This document shows, piece after piece, positions 36,657 through 46,139 of a stretch of 64,000 nt of DNA; within the stretch, counting starts at the first letter, position 1, and each line of letters starts with the position of its first letter. Both the position numbers and the translations under genes were made by a program. Location: positions 1-64,000 of the forward strand of contig JARLIO010000082.1 of the NCBI GenBank assembly GCA_031291675.1, read 5' to 3'. The DNA is from Azospirillaceae bacterium. Its GTDB lineage: Bacteria; Pseudomonadota; Alphaproteobacteria; Azospirillales; Azospirillaceae. The notes beneath the pieces are model-generated. The model was not told the origin of the DNA. It was given only the letters and a program-made list of their open reading frames with translations, and ran no database searches.

Positions 36657-37958
36657 ATGAAGCTGCTGGTGGTCGGATCGGGCGGTCGCGAACACGCCCT
36701 CTGCTGGGCGCTGGCGGCGTCGCCGCTGTGTGACAAGCTGTGGTGCGCCCCGGGCAATGCCGGCATCGCCGGCACGGCCGAATGCGTCGATATCGCCGCC
36801 GACGATCTCGATCGGCTGGTCGCCTTCGCGCGCGATCACGCGGTCGATCTCGTCGTCGTCGGACCGGAGGCCCCCCTGGTCGCCGGCCTGGTTGACCAGC
36901 TGGCGGTGGCCGGGATCCGCGCGTTCGGTCCCCGGGCCGCGGCGGCGGCGCTGGAGGGCTCCAAGGGCTTCATGAAGGACCTGTGCGCCCGGCACCGGAT
37001 TCCCACCGCCGGGTATCGCCGCTTCACCGATCCGGCGCTGGCCAAGGCCTATGTCGCGCAACGGACGCTGCCCATCGTGATCAAGGCCGATGGGCTGGCG
37101 GCCGGCAAAGGCGTGACGATCGCCCATGATGTCGCCGAAGCCGGTGCCGCGATCGATGAGGCTCTGGTCGGCGGACGGTTCGGCCGCGCCGGCGCCGAGC
37201 TGGTCATCGAGGACTTCCTGGCCGGTGAAGAGGTCAGCTTTTTCGCCATTGTCGACGGCACCACGGCACTGCCGCTGGCCGCGGCCCAGGACCACAAGGC
37301 GGTCGGTGACGGCGATACCGGTCCCAATACCGGCGGCATGGGCGCCTATTCGCCCGCGCCGGTTCTGACCCCGGCGCTGGAACAGAAGGTGATGGAGCGG
37401 ATCATCCTGCCAACGGTTCGCGGCATGGCCGCCGAGGGACGGCCGTTCACCGGCGTCCTGTTTGCCGGGCTGATGATCACCCCTGGTGCGGACGGGCCCG
37501 AACCGACGCTGATCGAATTCAACGTCCGCTTCGGAGATCCGGAATGCCAGACCTTGCTGCTGCGTCTCAAATCCGACCTGCTGCCGGTCCTGGTCGCGGC
37601 CGCTGACGGCACGCTGGATCAGGTCACGCTGGAATGGCTTGATCAGGCCGCCTTGTGCGTTGTGATGGCCGCCGCCGGCTATCCCGGACCGGTTGTCGGC
37701 GGCACCGCGATTCGGGGCCTTGATGCCGCGGCCGCGGTTCCCGGAGTCACCGTGTTTCATGCCGGGACGCGTGCCGATGCCGATGGGACGATCCGGGCCG
37801 CCGGCGGTCGGGTCCTGGGGGTTGCCGCCCGTGCCGCAACCGTCGCCGAGGCTCAACGCAACGCCTACCGCGCCGTTGATGCCCTTGACTGGCCCGAGGG
37901 ATTTTGCCGCCGCGACATCGGCTGGCGTGCGATCACGCGGGATCCGTCCCGCCCGTGA
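36657..37958 (+). CDS. purD: Phosphoribosylamine-glycine ligase
   Basis: A 433-residue ATP-grasp enzyme of de novo purine synthesis, forming GAR from phosphoribosylamine, glycine and ATP. The N-terminal motif is [22 protein letters not shown]-grasp signatures follow, [36 protein letters not shown] and [12 protein letters not shown]. It starts 101 bases from the divergent xseA. The last 26 bases overlap the 3' end of the convergent tadA-like gene. Confidence 0.97.
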   Translation: MKLLVVGSGGREHALCWALAASPLCDKLWCAPGNAGIAGTAECVDIAADDLDRLVAFARDHAVDLVVVGPEAPLVAGLVDQLAVAGIRAFGPRAAAAALEGSKGFMKDLCARHRIPTAGYRRFTDPALAKAYVAQRTLPIVIKADGLAAGKGVTIAHDVAEAGAAIDEALVGGRFGRAGAELVIEDFLAGEEVSFFAIVDGTTALPLAAAQDHKAVGDGDTGPNTGGMGAYSPAPVLTPALEQKVMERIILPTVRGMAAEGRPFTGVLFAGLMITPGADGPEPTLIEFNVRFGDPECQTLLLRLKSDLLPVLVAAADGTLDQVTLEWLDQAALCVVMAAAGYPGPVVGGTAIRGLDAAAAVPGVTVFHAGTRADADGTIRAAGGRVLGVAARAATVAEAQRNAYRAVDALDWPEGFCRRDIGWRAITRDPSRP

Positions 37959-38427
37959 CGTCGCGGCGCAGCGCCGCGAAGAACCGGCGCAGCAGAGCCC
38001 CGGCGCTGACCTCGTCGATCCCGCCATAGATCTCGGGCACGTGATGGCAGGTCGGCTGGGTAAACCAGCGCGGGCCATGGTCGACCGCGCCCCCTTTGGG
38101 ATCATAGGCGCCGAAATAAAGCCGCCGGATCCGGGCATGGCTGATCGCCGCGGCACACATCGCGCAGGGCTCCAGCGTGACCCAGAGGTCGCAGTCGGGA
38201 AGCTGGGGCTGTCCGCGGCGCGCGCAGGCCGCGCGCAGCGCCAGGATTTCCGCGTGTCCTGCCGGATCATTCAGCGTGCGCGTGCCGTTGCCGGCAGCCG
38301 CCAACACTTGCCCGTTGCCATCGACGACAATCGCGCCAACCGGCACCTCGCCCCGGTTGGCAGCTTCGGCGGCCTGTGACAGCGCCTGCGTCATGAATCC
38401 CGTGCCCCTGAACATCGCCCCTGCCAT
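37933..38427 (-). CDS. tadA: tRNA adenosine deaminase-like nucleoside deaminase
   Basis: The 164-residue zinc deaminase fold shows GHAEILALR for the histidine and catalytic glutamate and [16 protein letters not shown] for the two zinc cysteines, with VDHGPRWF and HHVPEIYGG further on. This agrees with TadA, which converts A34 to inosine in tRNA-Arg(ACG). Some relatives (GuaD-like or CMP/dCMP-type) share the motif, so the function is likely but not certain. It overlaps purD convergently by 26 bases. Confidence 0.87.
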   Translation of the reverse strand: MAGAMFRGTGFMTQALSQAAEAANRGEVPVGAIVVDGNGQVLAAAGNGTRTLNDPAGHAEILALRAACARRGQPQLPDCDLWVTLEPCAMCAAAISHARIRRLYFGAYDPKGGAVDHGPRWFTQPTCHHVPEIYGGIDEVSAGALLRRFFAALRRDVTGGTDPA

Positions 38428-38587
38428 CCCCCGGCTCTGATCCCGGCACAGTGGCCACAGGCGTCGGGCCGGTCAAGCCGGGCACATGGCCCCTCTTCCG
38501 CGGTTCAGGCCGGCTGATCGGGAGAATGCAGGCCAAAGGGATCACTGCGCCGTTGCAGCGACTGCCCGGGGCCCCTAAAGTTCCGCC

Positions 38588-39490
38588 ATGTCGAATCAGC
38601 CGCCTTCTTCCAAGCCCACCGCCGAGCCCGCCGCCGACCCGAGCGGTGAACGGATCGCCAAACGCCTGGCACGCGCCGGATTGTGCTCGCGGCGCGATGC
38701 CGAACGCTGGATCACCGAGGGGCGGGTTGCGGTCAACGGCACCGTCCTGACCAGCCCGGCAATCGTCGTCGCGCCCGGCGACCAGGTCGTGGTCGACGGC
38801 CAGCCCCTGCCGGAGCTGGAACCGACCCGGCTGTGGCGCTACCATAAGATCGAAGGCCTGGTGACGACGGCCCGCGACGAAAAGGGCCGATCGACGGTCT
38901 TCTCCCACCTGCCGCCCGACATGCCGCGGGTGATTTCGGTTGGACGCCTGGATCTGACCACCGAAGGCCTGTTGCTGCTGACCAATGACGGCGAACTGGC
39001 ACGTTTCCTCGAGCTGCCCTCAACCGGCTGGCCGCGACGGTATCGCGTCCGCGTCCAGGGCCAGGCTAACCCGGTGAAGTTGCAGGGGCTGGCCCGCGGG
39101 GTCACGATCGAGGGTGTCAAATATGGGCCGATCGAGGTCACCGTCGATCGCCAGCAGAACAGCAACGCCTGGCTGACCGTGACCCTGCGCGAGGGGAAGA
39201 ATCGCGAAGTCCGCCGCGTGATGGAATCGCAGGGACTGATGGTCAACCGGCTGATCCGCGTCGCTTATGGCCCGTTTCAGCTTGGCAAGCTGGTTCGCGA
39301 CGCCGTCGAGGAAGTGCCCCGACGTGTGTTGAACGACCAGTTGCAGGCCTTCTTCGCGACCCGTCCGCAAGCCGGAGCGCCAGCCCCGGCGTCGACAACC
39401 TTGTCGCTGCCGTCCGCGCCATCGCGAAAACCCGGCACAACCGCCAAGCCCGCACCGGCCCGCGGCAACCATGCGCATCACCGGCGGTAG
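38588..39490 (+). CDS. rluB: rRNA/tRNA pseudouridine synthase of the RsuA/RluB family
   Basis: A 300-residue protein with an N-terminal S4 domain (ERIAKRLARAGLCSRRDAER) and the RsuA-type catalytic domain with aspartate in VGRLDLTTEGLLLLTNDG, then REGKNREVRRVMESQGL. It most resembles RluB, which modifies 23S rRNA U2605. The C-terminal ~50 residues are a basic, low-complexity tail of alanine, proline and lysine. It overlaps the rsmD start by 20 bases, so the two rRNA-modification genes are coupled. Confidence 0.92.
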   Translation: MSNQPPSSKPTAEPAADPSGERIAKRLARAGLCSRRDAERWITEGRVAVNGTVLTSPAIVVAPGDQVVVDGQPLPELEPTRLWRYHKIEGLVTTARDEKGRSTVFSHLPPDMPRVISVGRLDLTTEGLLLLTNDGELARFLELPSTGWPRRYRVRVQGQANPVKLQGLARGVTIEGVKYGPIEVTVDRQQNSNAWLTVTLREGKNREVRRVMESQGLMVNRLIRVAYGPFQLGKLVRDAVEEVPRRVLNDQLQAFFATRPQAGAPAPASTTLSLPSAPSRKPGTTAKPAPARGNHAHHRR

Positions 39491-40025
39491 TCACCGCAGC
39501 CGGCCGCTGGTTTCACCCACCGACCGTGCGATCCGTCCCACCACCGACCGGGTGCGCGAGGCGGTATTCGGCATCCTGGCCCATCACTGGGACCAGGACC
39601 GTGTCGAGGGAGCCCGGGTGCTCGACGCGTTCTGCGGCACCGGCGCGCTGGCCCTGGAGGCACTGTCGCGGGGTGCGGCTGCGGCCGTCTTGATGGATCG
39701 TGATCCCCGCTCCCTGGATCTGGCACGCAACAACGCCGCCGCCCTGGGCGAAACGGCACGCTGTCGCTTCATCCGCGCCGACGCCACGCGGCCGGCCGGA
39801 TCATCGGAATCGTTCACGCTGGTGTTTCTCGACCCGCCCTACGGCCAGGGGCTGGCGGCCACCGCGGCCCTGGCGCTGGCCCAGGCTGGCTGGCTGGCAC
39901 CCGATGCCCTGATCGTCGTCGAACAGGCGGCGGCCAGCCCGGAATCGCCGCCGCCGGGTTTCATGGTCCCGGATCAGCGGCGCTACGGAGACACGCTGGT
40001 CGCCTTCTGGACGTCCGGCCGGTAA
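39471..40025 (+). CDS. rsmD: 16S rRNA guanine-966 N2-methyltransferase
   Basis: A 184-residue SAM-dependent methyltransferase that modifies G966 in 16S rRNA. Motifs: MRITGGSHRSRPLVSPTDRA at the start, IRPTTDRVREAVF, VLDAFCGTGALALEALSRGA for SAM binding, and the catalytic DPPYGQG (N6/N2-type D/NPPY). Its start lies inside the 3' end of rluB. Length and order fit RsmD in alphaproteobacteria. Confidence 0.95.
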   Translation: MRITGGSHRSRPLVSPTDRAIRPTTDRVREAVFGILAHHWDQDRVEGARVLDAFCGTGALALEALSRGAAAAVLMDRDPRSLDLARNNAAALGETARCRFIRADATRPAGSSESFTLVFLDPPYGQGLAATAALALAQAGWLAPDALIVVEQAAASPESPPPGFMVPDQRRYGDTLVAFWTSGR

Positions 40026-40195
40026 ATCTGTCCAGAACCCGGAACCGCTTGCCATGCCTTGCAAAGCCAGCCTTCGGCCATGGTGACAAACAACAATCGC
40101 GATGCGGCGTTGCCAGAGCCTGCGCGCCGCGGCACGATCATCTGCGGGGCCGCGCGTCACAGATCGCACCCGCCCGCACCCGCCAGGCGCAACAC

Positions 40196-41176
40196 ATGAC
40201 CGAGCCGAGCCAACCACACGACAAATTCTTCAAGGGCCTGCTCGACCAGCCGGGCACCGCAGGCGCTCTGCTTCGTGAACGCCTGCCCCGGGAAATTGCC
40301 GAACTTCTGAGCGATGACCCGCCCGTGTTGCTCGAAGGCGGGTTCGTCGATGAGGCCTTGCGCGGCAGCCAAAGCGACCGGCTGTTTCGCGTCGGGCTCG
40401 CGGAAGGCGGCGATGCGCTTCTCTACGTACTGATCGACCACAAAAGCGGCGCCGATCCTGGTGTCATCTTGCAATTGCTGGGCTACATGCTGCGGATCTG
40501 GGTCCGGCACGCCGGGGGCAGGGCCGAGGCGCTGCGATCATTGCCCGCGATCCTGCCGATCGTGCTGTATCACGGCGCCGGCGCCTGGACGACATCCTTG
40601 TCATTGCGCGAAACCATCCGGGCCCCCGCGGTGATCAGGCAGCATCAACCCGACCTTCGTTATACCCTGGTGGATCTCGGTCCGATTGCCAACGAGCAGC
40701 TGTCGGCCTACCCACCCTTGCGGGCCGGCCTGCTGGCGCTCAAATATTCTCACGGGACCGGGGATGCTGAGGCGGTGCTGGTGAAAGCCTTCACCGATGC
40801 GCGGGATCGGCCGTCGCTATTCAGGATGCTGGTGGTCCACGCGACCACGGTCTACACCAGCCTGGACCCGGCATCGTTACGCCGCGCACTGCACCAGGTC
40901 AGACCGGAATGGGAGGACGAGATGCTGTCGATCGCCGCCAAGGAATGGATGGCCGAGGGTCTTGCCAGGGGAAAGGCTGAAGGAAAGGCTGAAGGAAAGG
41001 CCGAGATGCTCCTGCGTCAGTTGCGCCGGCGCTTCAAAACCCTGCCGGCCACGCTCGAAGACCGGGTTCGCACCGCCGACAATGATGCCCTGGACGAATG
41101 GGGTGAACGGCTCGTCGATGGCAAACCTCTCACCGACATCTTTGGCCCCGGCCCGACGAGCGCTGCAGACGCTTGA
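40196..41176 (+). CDS. Rpn family recombination-promoting nuclease / putative transposase
   Basis: A 326-residue PD-(D/E)XK-fold protein. The N-terminal PHDKFFKGLLDQPGTAGALL and the core LLYVLIDHKSGADPGVILQL, with DHK as the likely nuclease motif, match the Rpn/transposase_31 family, whose E. coli members cleave DNA and promote recA-independent recombination. The C-terminus carries a charged GKAEGKAEGKAE tract made of three 12-bp repeats (about 40972-41007), common in this family. Such genes often spread in many copies. The gene stands alone between rsmD and a gene-poor gap. Confidence 0.88.
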   Translation: MTEPSQPHDKFFKGLLDQPGTAGALLRERLPREIAELLSDDPPVLLEGGFVDEALRGSQSDRLFRVGLAEGGDALLYVLIDHKSGADPGVILQLLGYMLRIWVRHAGGRAEALRSLPAILPIVLYHGAGAWTTSLSLRETIRAPAVIRQHQPDLRYTLVDLGPIANEQLSAYPPLRAGLLALKYSHGTGDAEAVLVKAFTDARDRPSLFRMLVVHATTVYTSLDPASLRRALHQVRPEWEDEMLSIAAKEWMAEGLARGKAEGKAEGKAEMLLRQLRRRFKTLPATLEDRVRTADNDALDEWGERLVDGKPLTDIFGPGPTSAADA

Positions 41177-41912
41177 TTTCGATATCGCGTTTGCGCAAGG
41201 CGGCGCCCACTTGCTGCGTCGTCGAACCGGGCAGCCGGGCGGCCTTTTGGCTTGGACCCAACCGGTGCGTTCCGTAGCCCACGGCAAGCGGTCGCGCACG
41301 GCCGCCGGTTCGGCCGAGTCGCCGCCCCGGGAGAGAGATCACGACTGTCGTCCTCGCGGCCATCGCCGCCCCCCTTCAAGCTCTGGCGTAGCGGGCGCTG
41401 GACCCGCTTTTGCCCCGGGTCAAGACGGTCGAGCAAAACGGCGCAGCCCCACGAACCTGGCCCGGGACATCGGCGATACGCCGGCCGGCACACATCAACC
41501 TCGCCGAGTTGGCAATCCGGCCGCACTGCCATTGTCGCCGTGTCCGACGATGCGATTCACGAACAAAGGGCTCCTCGGCACCCAGGCCAACCCGGGCAAC
41601 AGAGCGCGGCACCTTGCCCTCATCCACAAAGCAGACCCGAGCGCGCCGGTTTGCGACGGCTCTGATCGCCGACACCGCTGACACCGCCCTCCGGGCCCGC
41701 AACGGGTTCCGACGCGACGGTGTCGCGTCGCACCAGACCGCACCGCACCAGACAAGGCGACATCAAGGATGATAATATTATTTACCAAGTCAAATCCGCG
41801 ACGCCTTGCGCTGTCTGTGTTACCTTGCGCCATGGTCCGATCGGGTTTCACTGCCCGGTCGGGCTATCATTTTTTATCACCTCTTGTCCCCACCTTGACC
41901 AGGTAGATCACC
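41177..41912. other. Gene-poor GC-rich stretch
   Basis: About 730 bases without a confident gene. Frames of 108-140 codons exist on both strands but their products are arginine-rich and unrecognisable, as expected for shadow frames in high-GC DNA. The end of the gap is AT-rich (near 41768-41790), probably the promoter of the chemoreceptor-tip gene. Confidence 0.55.
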
Positions 41913-42284
41913 ATGACATTTGGTACCGACAGCACCCCCAAGACCAGCGCCGGCACGTTGACCCGTTCTGAACTCGCCGCCGCGCTGCAGGAAATCAGCC
42001 GCGAGCTCGAAGGCCTGCGCACCGAGATCGAGAAGGTCGGCACCGTCGCCCAGCAGATCGACGCCATCGCCAAGCAAACCAACCTGTTGGCCTTGAACGC
42101 CACAATCGAAGCCGCGCGTGCGGGCGAGGCCGGCAAGGGCTTCGCCGTGGTCGCCGGTGAGGTCAAGAACCTCTCGGGCCAGACCGCTGCGGCAACCGCA
42201 GAGATTTCATCGGTTCTGCAAAGCCTGACCAAACGCACCCAGCATCTCGGACAACTCGTCGAGAAGGCGATCACGGCCGCCTGA
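41913..42284 (+). CDS. Stand-alone chemoreceptor signalling-tip protein
   Basis: The protein has 123 residues and consists of little but the most conserved part of the chemoreceptor hairpin: [37 protein letters not shown] and the following helix. There is no membrane helix, sensor, HAMP domain or methylation helices, and no C-terminal CheR-docking peptide. Typical receptors exceed 500 residues (compare 53074-55236). AGGTAG lies about 6 bases before the ATG at 41913, so it is likely expressed. The tip is the surface that binds CheA and CheW, so it could bind or compete for them. Whether it is a functional minimal protein or the remains of a receptor cannot be decided here. Confidence 0.8.
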   Translation: MTFGTDSTPKTSAGTLTRSELAAALQEISRELEGLRTEIEKVGTVAQQIDAIAKQTNLLALNATIEAARAGEAGKGFAVVAGEVKNLSGQTAAATAEISSVLQSLTKRTQHLGQLVEKAITAA

Positions 42285-42534
42285 TCCGCGCCCTGCCGAT
42301 CCGGCATCGAGCCCGATCTCCGGTCGGGAGCGATGCCGCGGTTCGCCCCCACCCGGGTCCGCGATCCTGGATCTGGCGCCGGAGCGGCCTTTCCGGTATC
42401 CACAGTCCTGCCGCCCCGGTTCGACGATCCCCCGCCAAGCGGATCGGGATTCGCGATCTTGCCGTCATTCCCGGCCGTGGCTCACCACCGGAGCGGTGCT
42501 GGTTGAGCCACTGCGCCAGCGAATGTGAGGATGA

Positions 42535-42735
42535 ATGGACTTCGTCGAGCAAAAAACCGTTAAACTGCTGGCGATGGCAACGCGACAGAGCGCGGCAGCC
42601 ATGGCTGAAGCCCTGTGCCTCACACCCGACAAGCGCCTGCTTCGAGCGATGCTCACCGATATTCGTGCCATGCTCGATGAATTCGAAGAGAATTACTTCG
42701 ATGACAGCGCCAATGGCACGGAATCGCAAACCTGA
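42535..42735 (+). CDS. Small protein of unknown function
   Basis: The protein has 66 residues: helical, acidic near the C-terminus (FEENYFDDS), with no membrane segment. GTGAGG lies about 6 bases before the ATG at 42535. It lies 24 bases before yccF on the same strand. I recognise no family; it is plausible but short. Confidence 0.55.
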   Translation: MDFVEQKTVKLLAMATRQSAAAMAEALCLTPDKRLLRAMLTDIRAMLDEFEENYFDDSANGTESQT

Positions 42736-42759
42736 CCCGTCAAGCTGGAGTCTGCTGCC

Positions 42760-43197
42760 ATGGCCCCCGTGAGTCTGTTGCTCAATCTGCTCTGGTTGCT
42801 CTTCGGCGGCCTGGTGATGGCCTTGGCCTGGCTGTTTGCCGCCCTGATCATGGCCGTTTCGATCATCGGCTTACCCTGGGCGCGCGCGGCGCTGACGATG
42901 GCCAACTACACGCTGGTACCCTTCGGCTACACCGCGATCAGTCGACGCGACGATGGTGGTGCGGATCTGGGGACCGGCGTTCTGGGCGGACTGGGCAATA
43001 TCATCTGGCTGCTGGTCGCCGGCTGGTGGCTGGCCCTGGGCCATCTGCTGGCGGCCCTGGTCCAGGCCGTGACAATTATCGGCCTGCCGTTCGCCTGGGC
43101 CCACCTGAAACTGGCGGCGCTGGCGCTATGGCCGATCGGCAAGCGGATCGTTTCCAACGCCGAACTCGAGTCGCTGCGCCCGGGCGGCCGGTTCTGA
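42760..43197 (+). CDS. yccF: YccF family inner-membrane protein
   Basis: A 145-residue membrane protein with two copies of the YccF-type unit: an N-terminal helical pair ending in SIIGLPWARAALTMANYTLV and a second ending in TIIGLPFAWAHLKLAALALW. The paired IIGLPxA motif and FGY/GK loops are diagnostic. Function is not established. GGAG lies 9 bases upstream of the ATG. Its last 72 bases overlap the 3' end of the convergent glycosyltransferase gene. Confidence 0.88.
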   Translation: MAPVSLLLNLLWLLFGGLVMALAWLFAALIMAVSIIGLPWARAALTMANYTLVPFGYTAISRRDDGGADLGTGVLGGLGNIIWLLVAGWWLALGHLLAALVQAVTIIGLPFAWAHLKLAALALWPIGKRIVSNAELESLRPGGRF

Positions 43198-44124
43198 TCG
43201 CCGCGGCCCGACGGTCCCGGACGGGCCGTCGAAGGCCGGCAGGAGGCGCCGGATCAGCGGGGCGGCCTGGAATGGCAGCGGCAGGTAACCGAGCAGCTTC
43301 AACCAGGCGTAACGTCCGCCGCGCCCCCCTCGTAACGGACCCTTCCGCCCGGCACAGAGCGCCGCTTGCGCGGCCAGACTGCGCAACGCCAGACGGTGGC
43401 AGGAGCGCGGCAGATTCGGCGTTTCCTGCAGAAAACAGGCACACGCCAAGGCGAAACGACGCCAATGCTCCCGGGCGTCCGGGTTGAAATGATCGTCGGC
43501 AAGGTTGACAACGGTGTCGCCAATCTCGGTGCAGCCGCCCAGCACCGCCAATCGCAACGGCAGGGAATACGCGGCCGCCACGCCCAACCGCTCATCACAG
43601 CCGCCGGCGATGCGAACGGCAACCCCCCGCGCCAGCATCTGCCCCGGGTGGAACAAGGGTGTCTTCAGCACCAGCGGCAGGGCGTCGTTGTGCCGGATCC
43701 AGCTTTTCGCGGCGTCGGCAACACGGGACGCTGACACCTGGCCGTCGGCGAGAACCGCCCGACCGAAAACGACAAAGCTCCGACTTTCCAGCGCTGCGGC
43801 CAGCAACGCCACCGTGGCGTCCAGGGCCAGGACGTCCCCGGGACCGACCGGCTTGACATAGGGCATGGTGGCATGAGCCAGGCCGACATTGAGTGCCGCG
43901 GCAAATCCGGGACGGCTGCGCAGCACCTCGACACCGGCACCCGGCCATGAGCGGGTCATCGCTTTGATCCGGGCCTCGGCATCGCCGACGGTGCCATCGT
44001 CAACAAACAGATATTCCCGCTCAAAATCCCCGACCTGGGCGCCCAATGCGACCAGAGATTGCGGCACCAACGATGCCGCGTCGACAATCGGGATGATGTA
44101 GGAAACGCCCAGTGCCGAGGTCAT
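43126..44124 (-). CDS. Family 2-like glycosyltransferase
   Basis: A 332-residue GT-A-type protein. The N-terminus YIIPIVDAASLVPQSLVALG and YLFVDDGTVGDAEARI match GT2 enzymes (usually VDDGSxD), and RPGFAAALNVGLAHATMPYV, then VGPGDVLALDATVALL follow where the DxD-like region belongs, though here it reads GPGD. Acceptor and sugar are unknown. AAGGA lies 6 bases before the ATG at 44124; two ATGs directly before it, and one at 44205, are alternatives. The last ~24 residues are read from the strand opposite the yccF 3' end, an overlap of 72 bases that is unusually long. Confidence 0.75.
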   Translation of the reverse strand: MTSALGVSYIIPIVDAASLVPQSLVALGAQVGDFEREYLFVDDGTVGDAEARIKAMTRSWPGAGVEVLRSRPGFAAALNVGLAHATMPYVKPVGPGDVLALDATVALLAAALESRSFVVFGRAVLADGQVSASRVADAAKSWIRHNDALPLVLKTPLFHPGQMLARGVAVRIAGGCDERLGVAAAYSLPLRLAVLGGCTEIGDTVVNLADDHFNPDAREHWRRFALACACFLQETPNLPRSCHRLALRSLAAQAALCAGRKGPLRGGRGGRYAWLKLLGYLPLPFQAAPLIRRLLPAFDGPSGTVGPRRSEPAARAQRLEFGVGNDPLADRP

Positions 44125-44361
44125 CATCATTCCTTCGCTGGCCGGCCCGAATTGGGACGAACGCGTGACGTCCGGGTCCGGACCGTCTTGCCGCGGAAGC
44201 ATCAATGACGATCCCGTGGCGATCGCGGACCCTTGAGACCAGAACGAAGGTAGCCCCTGGGCGTTGCCGGCCGATTGCGACGATTCGATGATCCGGTAAC
44301 ATCGTGTAACATCGGCAAAGCCGGCCCGCCCGGCGTTCCGGTCGGGCCGGTCGCACGCCGA

Positions 44362-45024
44362 TCAGGCCGCCGATTGGCGGGCGATCTGAGCCACCAGGTC
44401 CTCGATCGTGACGATCGGAAAGCCATGGCGGGCCGAGAAGACGTCCAGCTCCGGCAACCGCGCCATGGTCCCATCGGGATTCGTGACCTCGCACAGCACG
44501 CCGGCCGGGGGCTGCCCGGCCAGTTCCATCAAGGCCAGCGTGGCTTCGGTGTGACCGCGCCGCGCGGTGAGGCCACCGGGATGGGCCCGCAACGGAAACA
44601 CGTGCCCCGGACGGTTGAGGTCGTCGGGGCGGCAAGTCTCAGCGATGGCCGTCCGGATCGTCGTCAATCGGTCCGCCGCGGAAACCCCGGTGGTCACGCC
44701 CTCGCGGGCCTCGATGGTCACGGTGAAGGCCGTGCCATAACGCGAGGTGTTGCTCGATACCATCGGCGGCAACTGGAGGGCACGAAGCCTGTCATCGGGA
44801 AGCACCAGGCAGACAATGCCGGTGCATTCGCGGATCATCAAGGCCATCTGGGCAACCGTCATGGCGTGAGCCGGGAAAATCAGGTCGCCCTCATTTTCGC
44901 GGTCATCGTCATCGACGACAATCACGCCGCCGCCGGCCCGGATTTGTTCAAGGGCGCGGCCGACCCGCGTCGCGGGATCATCGGCAAGGCCGGAGAAAAC
45001 AAGATCGTTACAAAGCTGATTCAT
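44362..45024 (-). CDS. ribB: 3,4-dihydroxy-2-butanone-4-phosphate synthase
   Basis: A 220-residue RibB enzyme that makes the four-carbon precursor of riboflavin from ribulose 5-phosphate. Motifs: [20 protein letters not shown] near the N-terminus with the acidic metal loop, [21 protein letters not shown], and [16 protein letters not shown] near the C-terminus. It lacks the RibA GTP cyclohydrolase domain that is fused in many bacteria. It is controlled by an FMN riboswitch in its leader. Confidence 0.96.
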   Translation of the reverse strand: MNQLCNDLVFSGLADDPATRVGRALEQIRAGGGVIVVDDDDRENEGDLIFPAHAMTVAQMALMIRECTGIVCLVLPDDRLRALQLPPMVSSNTSRYGTAFTVTIEAREGVTTGVSAADRLTTIRTAIAETCRPDDLNRPGHVFPLRAHPGGLTARRGHTEATLALMELAGQPPAGVLCEVTNPDGTMARLPELDVFSARHGFPIVTIEDLVAQIARQSAA

Positions 45025-45076
45025 GGATCATCCTCAAGGCTGCGAGGGGAGCCTGAACCAGGGCGTCTCAAAGAGT

Positions 45077-45154
45077 GGCCGCGACCGCCGAAACCGGTGG
45101 CACGCCGCGGGTGCAGATCAGGCACAGGCCCCGATCGCCAAGGCGGTCGCGGCC
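45077..45154 (-). promoter_or_regulatory. Inverted repeat downstream of the FMN aptamer (expression platform candidate)
   Basis: A perfect 13-bp inverted repeat, GGCCGCGACCGCC at 45077-45089 and GGCGGTCGCGGCC at 45142-45154. It lies between the aptamer and ribB and would form a long stem with a 52-base loop in the leader RNA. Only a short U-rich stretch (ACUCUUU) follows, so it may act in a conditional termination or translation-control switch. This is inference from position. Confidence 0.5.
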
Positions 45155-45163
45155 GGTCTGGTC

Positions 45164-45345
45164 AGCTCGTCCTCTTTCATCCGGACTGTCACCGTCGGCC
45201 CCGGCATCACACCGGGTCTGCTGACCTTGCCCCCAGGGGCAAGCGCTCGCGGGCTCCCGACCGACCCTCATCCGCGTCATCATCCGCAGTGATCGTCAGC
45301 CGGATACCGCCGGTCGGGGTTTTCACCCTGCCCCGAGAACAAGCA
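45164..45345 (-). promoter_or_regulatory. FMN riboswitch (RFN element) of ribB
   Basis: On the minus strand the conserved aptamer blocks appear in order: CGGGGCAGGGTGAAAACCCC and GACCGGCGGT at the 5' end (near 45340-45305), AGCCCGCGAGCG near 45255, and GATGCCGGGGCCGACGGTGA, then AGTCCGGATGAAAGAGGA near 45210-45166. These match the FMN aptamer consensus closely. FMN binding normally lowers expression of the downstream riboflavin gene, here ribB. Confidence 0.95.
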
Positions 45346-45654
45346 ACCGTTCGTTCCCCACCCCGTCAACCGACCCCGGCCGATTGGCCTTGAGCGATTG
45401 AACCAAGCAACGGGAACAATCTCATCTTGCGACCCGCCCCGGGGTGCGGTCAAGCCCAGCGACAAGGACCCCAGCGGCGATGGCCGGGGGGCATCGACGC
45501 CCCCCGCCACACAGCGATCCGCGACCACCGTGCGTCATTGCACCGCACAAATCGGCCCGACCAATTTGCCGCCAATGGGCAACAAAATGGCATAATCCTT
45601 GCTCACTCGTTGGGACACCGTAGGAAGAGATTTCCCCAAGCGCAGGAGATACCG

Positions 45655-45879
45655 ATGCCGATGACCCCCACGCCAAGTAACCCAGCTGACCAGTCCGATG
45701 ACCCGTTCGCGCTGTTTGGCGCCCGCACCGTCGCCTATATCAAACCGGTCATCGAAAATGGCCGTCGGGTCATGTCGATCCACAGCGCCGATGGCACCCC
45801 GCTGGGGACGATGGACAACCGTGAGACCGCGATCGTCGCCTGTCTCCGCGAAGACCTGGAACCCATGAGCGTTCATTGA
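45655..45879 (+). CDS. DUF1150 family protein
   Basis: A 74-residue protein matching the small DUF1150 family of alphaproteobacteria: FGARTVAYIKPVIENGRRVM, then IHSADGTPLGTMDNRETAI and the closing LEPMSVH. Family members often follow small heat-shock protein genes, but no Hsp20 gene is present beside it. GGAG lies 7 bases before the ATG at 45655. Function unknown. Confidence 0.85.
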   Translation: MPMTPTPSNPADQSDDPFALFGARTVAYIKPVIENGRRVMSIHSADGTPLGTMDNRETAIVACLREDLEPMSVH

Positions 45880-45904
45880 GGGTACGGTCCCGTCGTCGTG
45901 GACC

Positions 45905-46009
45905 CCGCGGGTCTGGCACCGGCCCCGGGGTCACGACGCCGCGCAGCGTTGCGTTGCGGCACCGGAACGGTTGCGGGCCGGCTCACCAAACCCGGTGCCA
46001 GACCCGCGG
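45905..46009. repeat. 18-bp perfect inverted repeat
   Basis: CCGCGGGTCTGGCACCGG at 45905-45922 is repeated inverted at 45992-46009, 69 bases apart. It lies between the convergent DUF1150 and gpmA genes. No U tract follows, so it is not a typical terminator; it could be a remnant of a mobile element or a long-stem terminator. Confidence 0.85.
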
Positions 46010-46139
46010 CCAGACCCGCTCACGCGGTCAATAGCGCCGGCCGGCAATATTGACCGGGGCAACCCTGCCGGCGGCGCAACCGCAGCGGCGGATCGTATCG
46101 CGGCAACCGCCCGGACACCGTCCTGTTTTGGCGCCCCGC

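Noticed and set aside
40972-41007. GKAE 12-bp repeats in the Rpn gene as a phase-variation switch
   Set aside because: The unit is a multiple of three, so copy-number change would not shift the frame; such tracts are common in this family.
41376-41851. Frames of 108-140 codons on both strands in the gap after the Rpn gene
   Set aside because: All are arginine-rich shadows typical of high-GC DNA and match no family I know. A decayed gene cannot be excluded.
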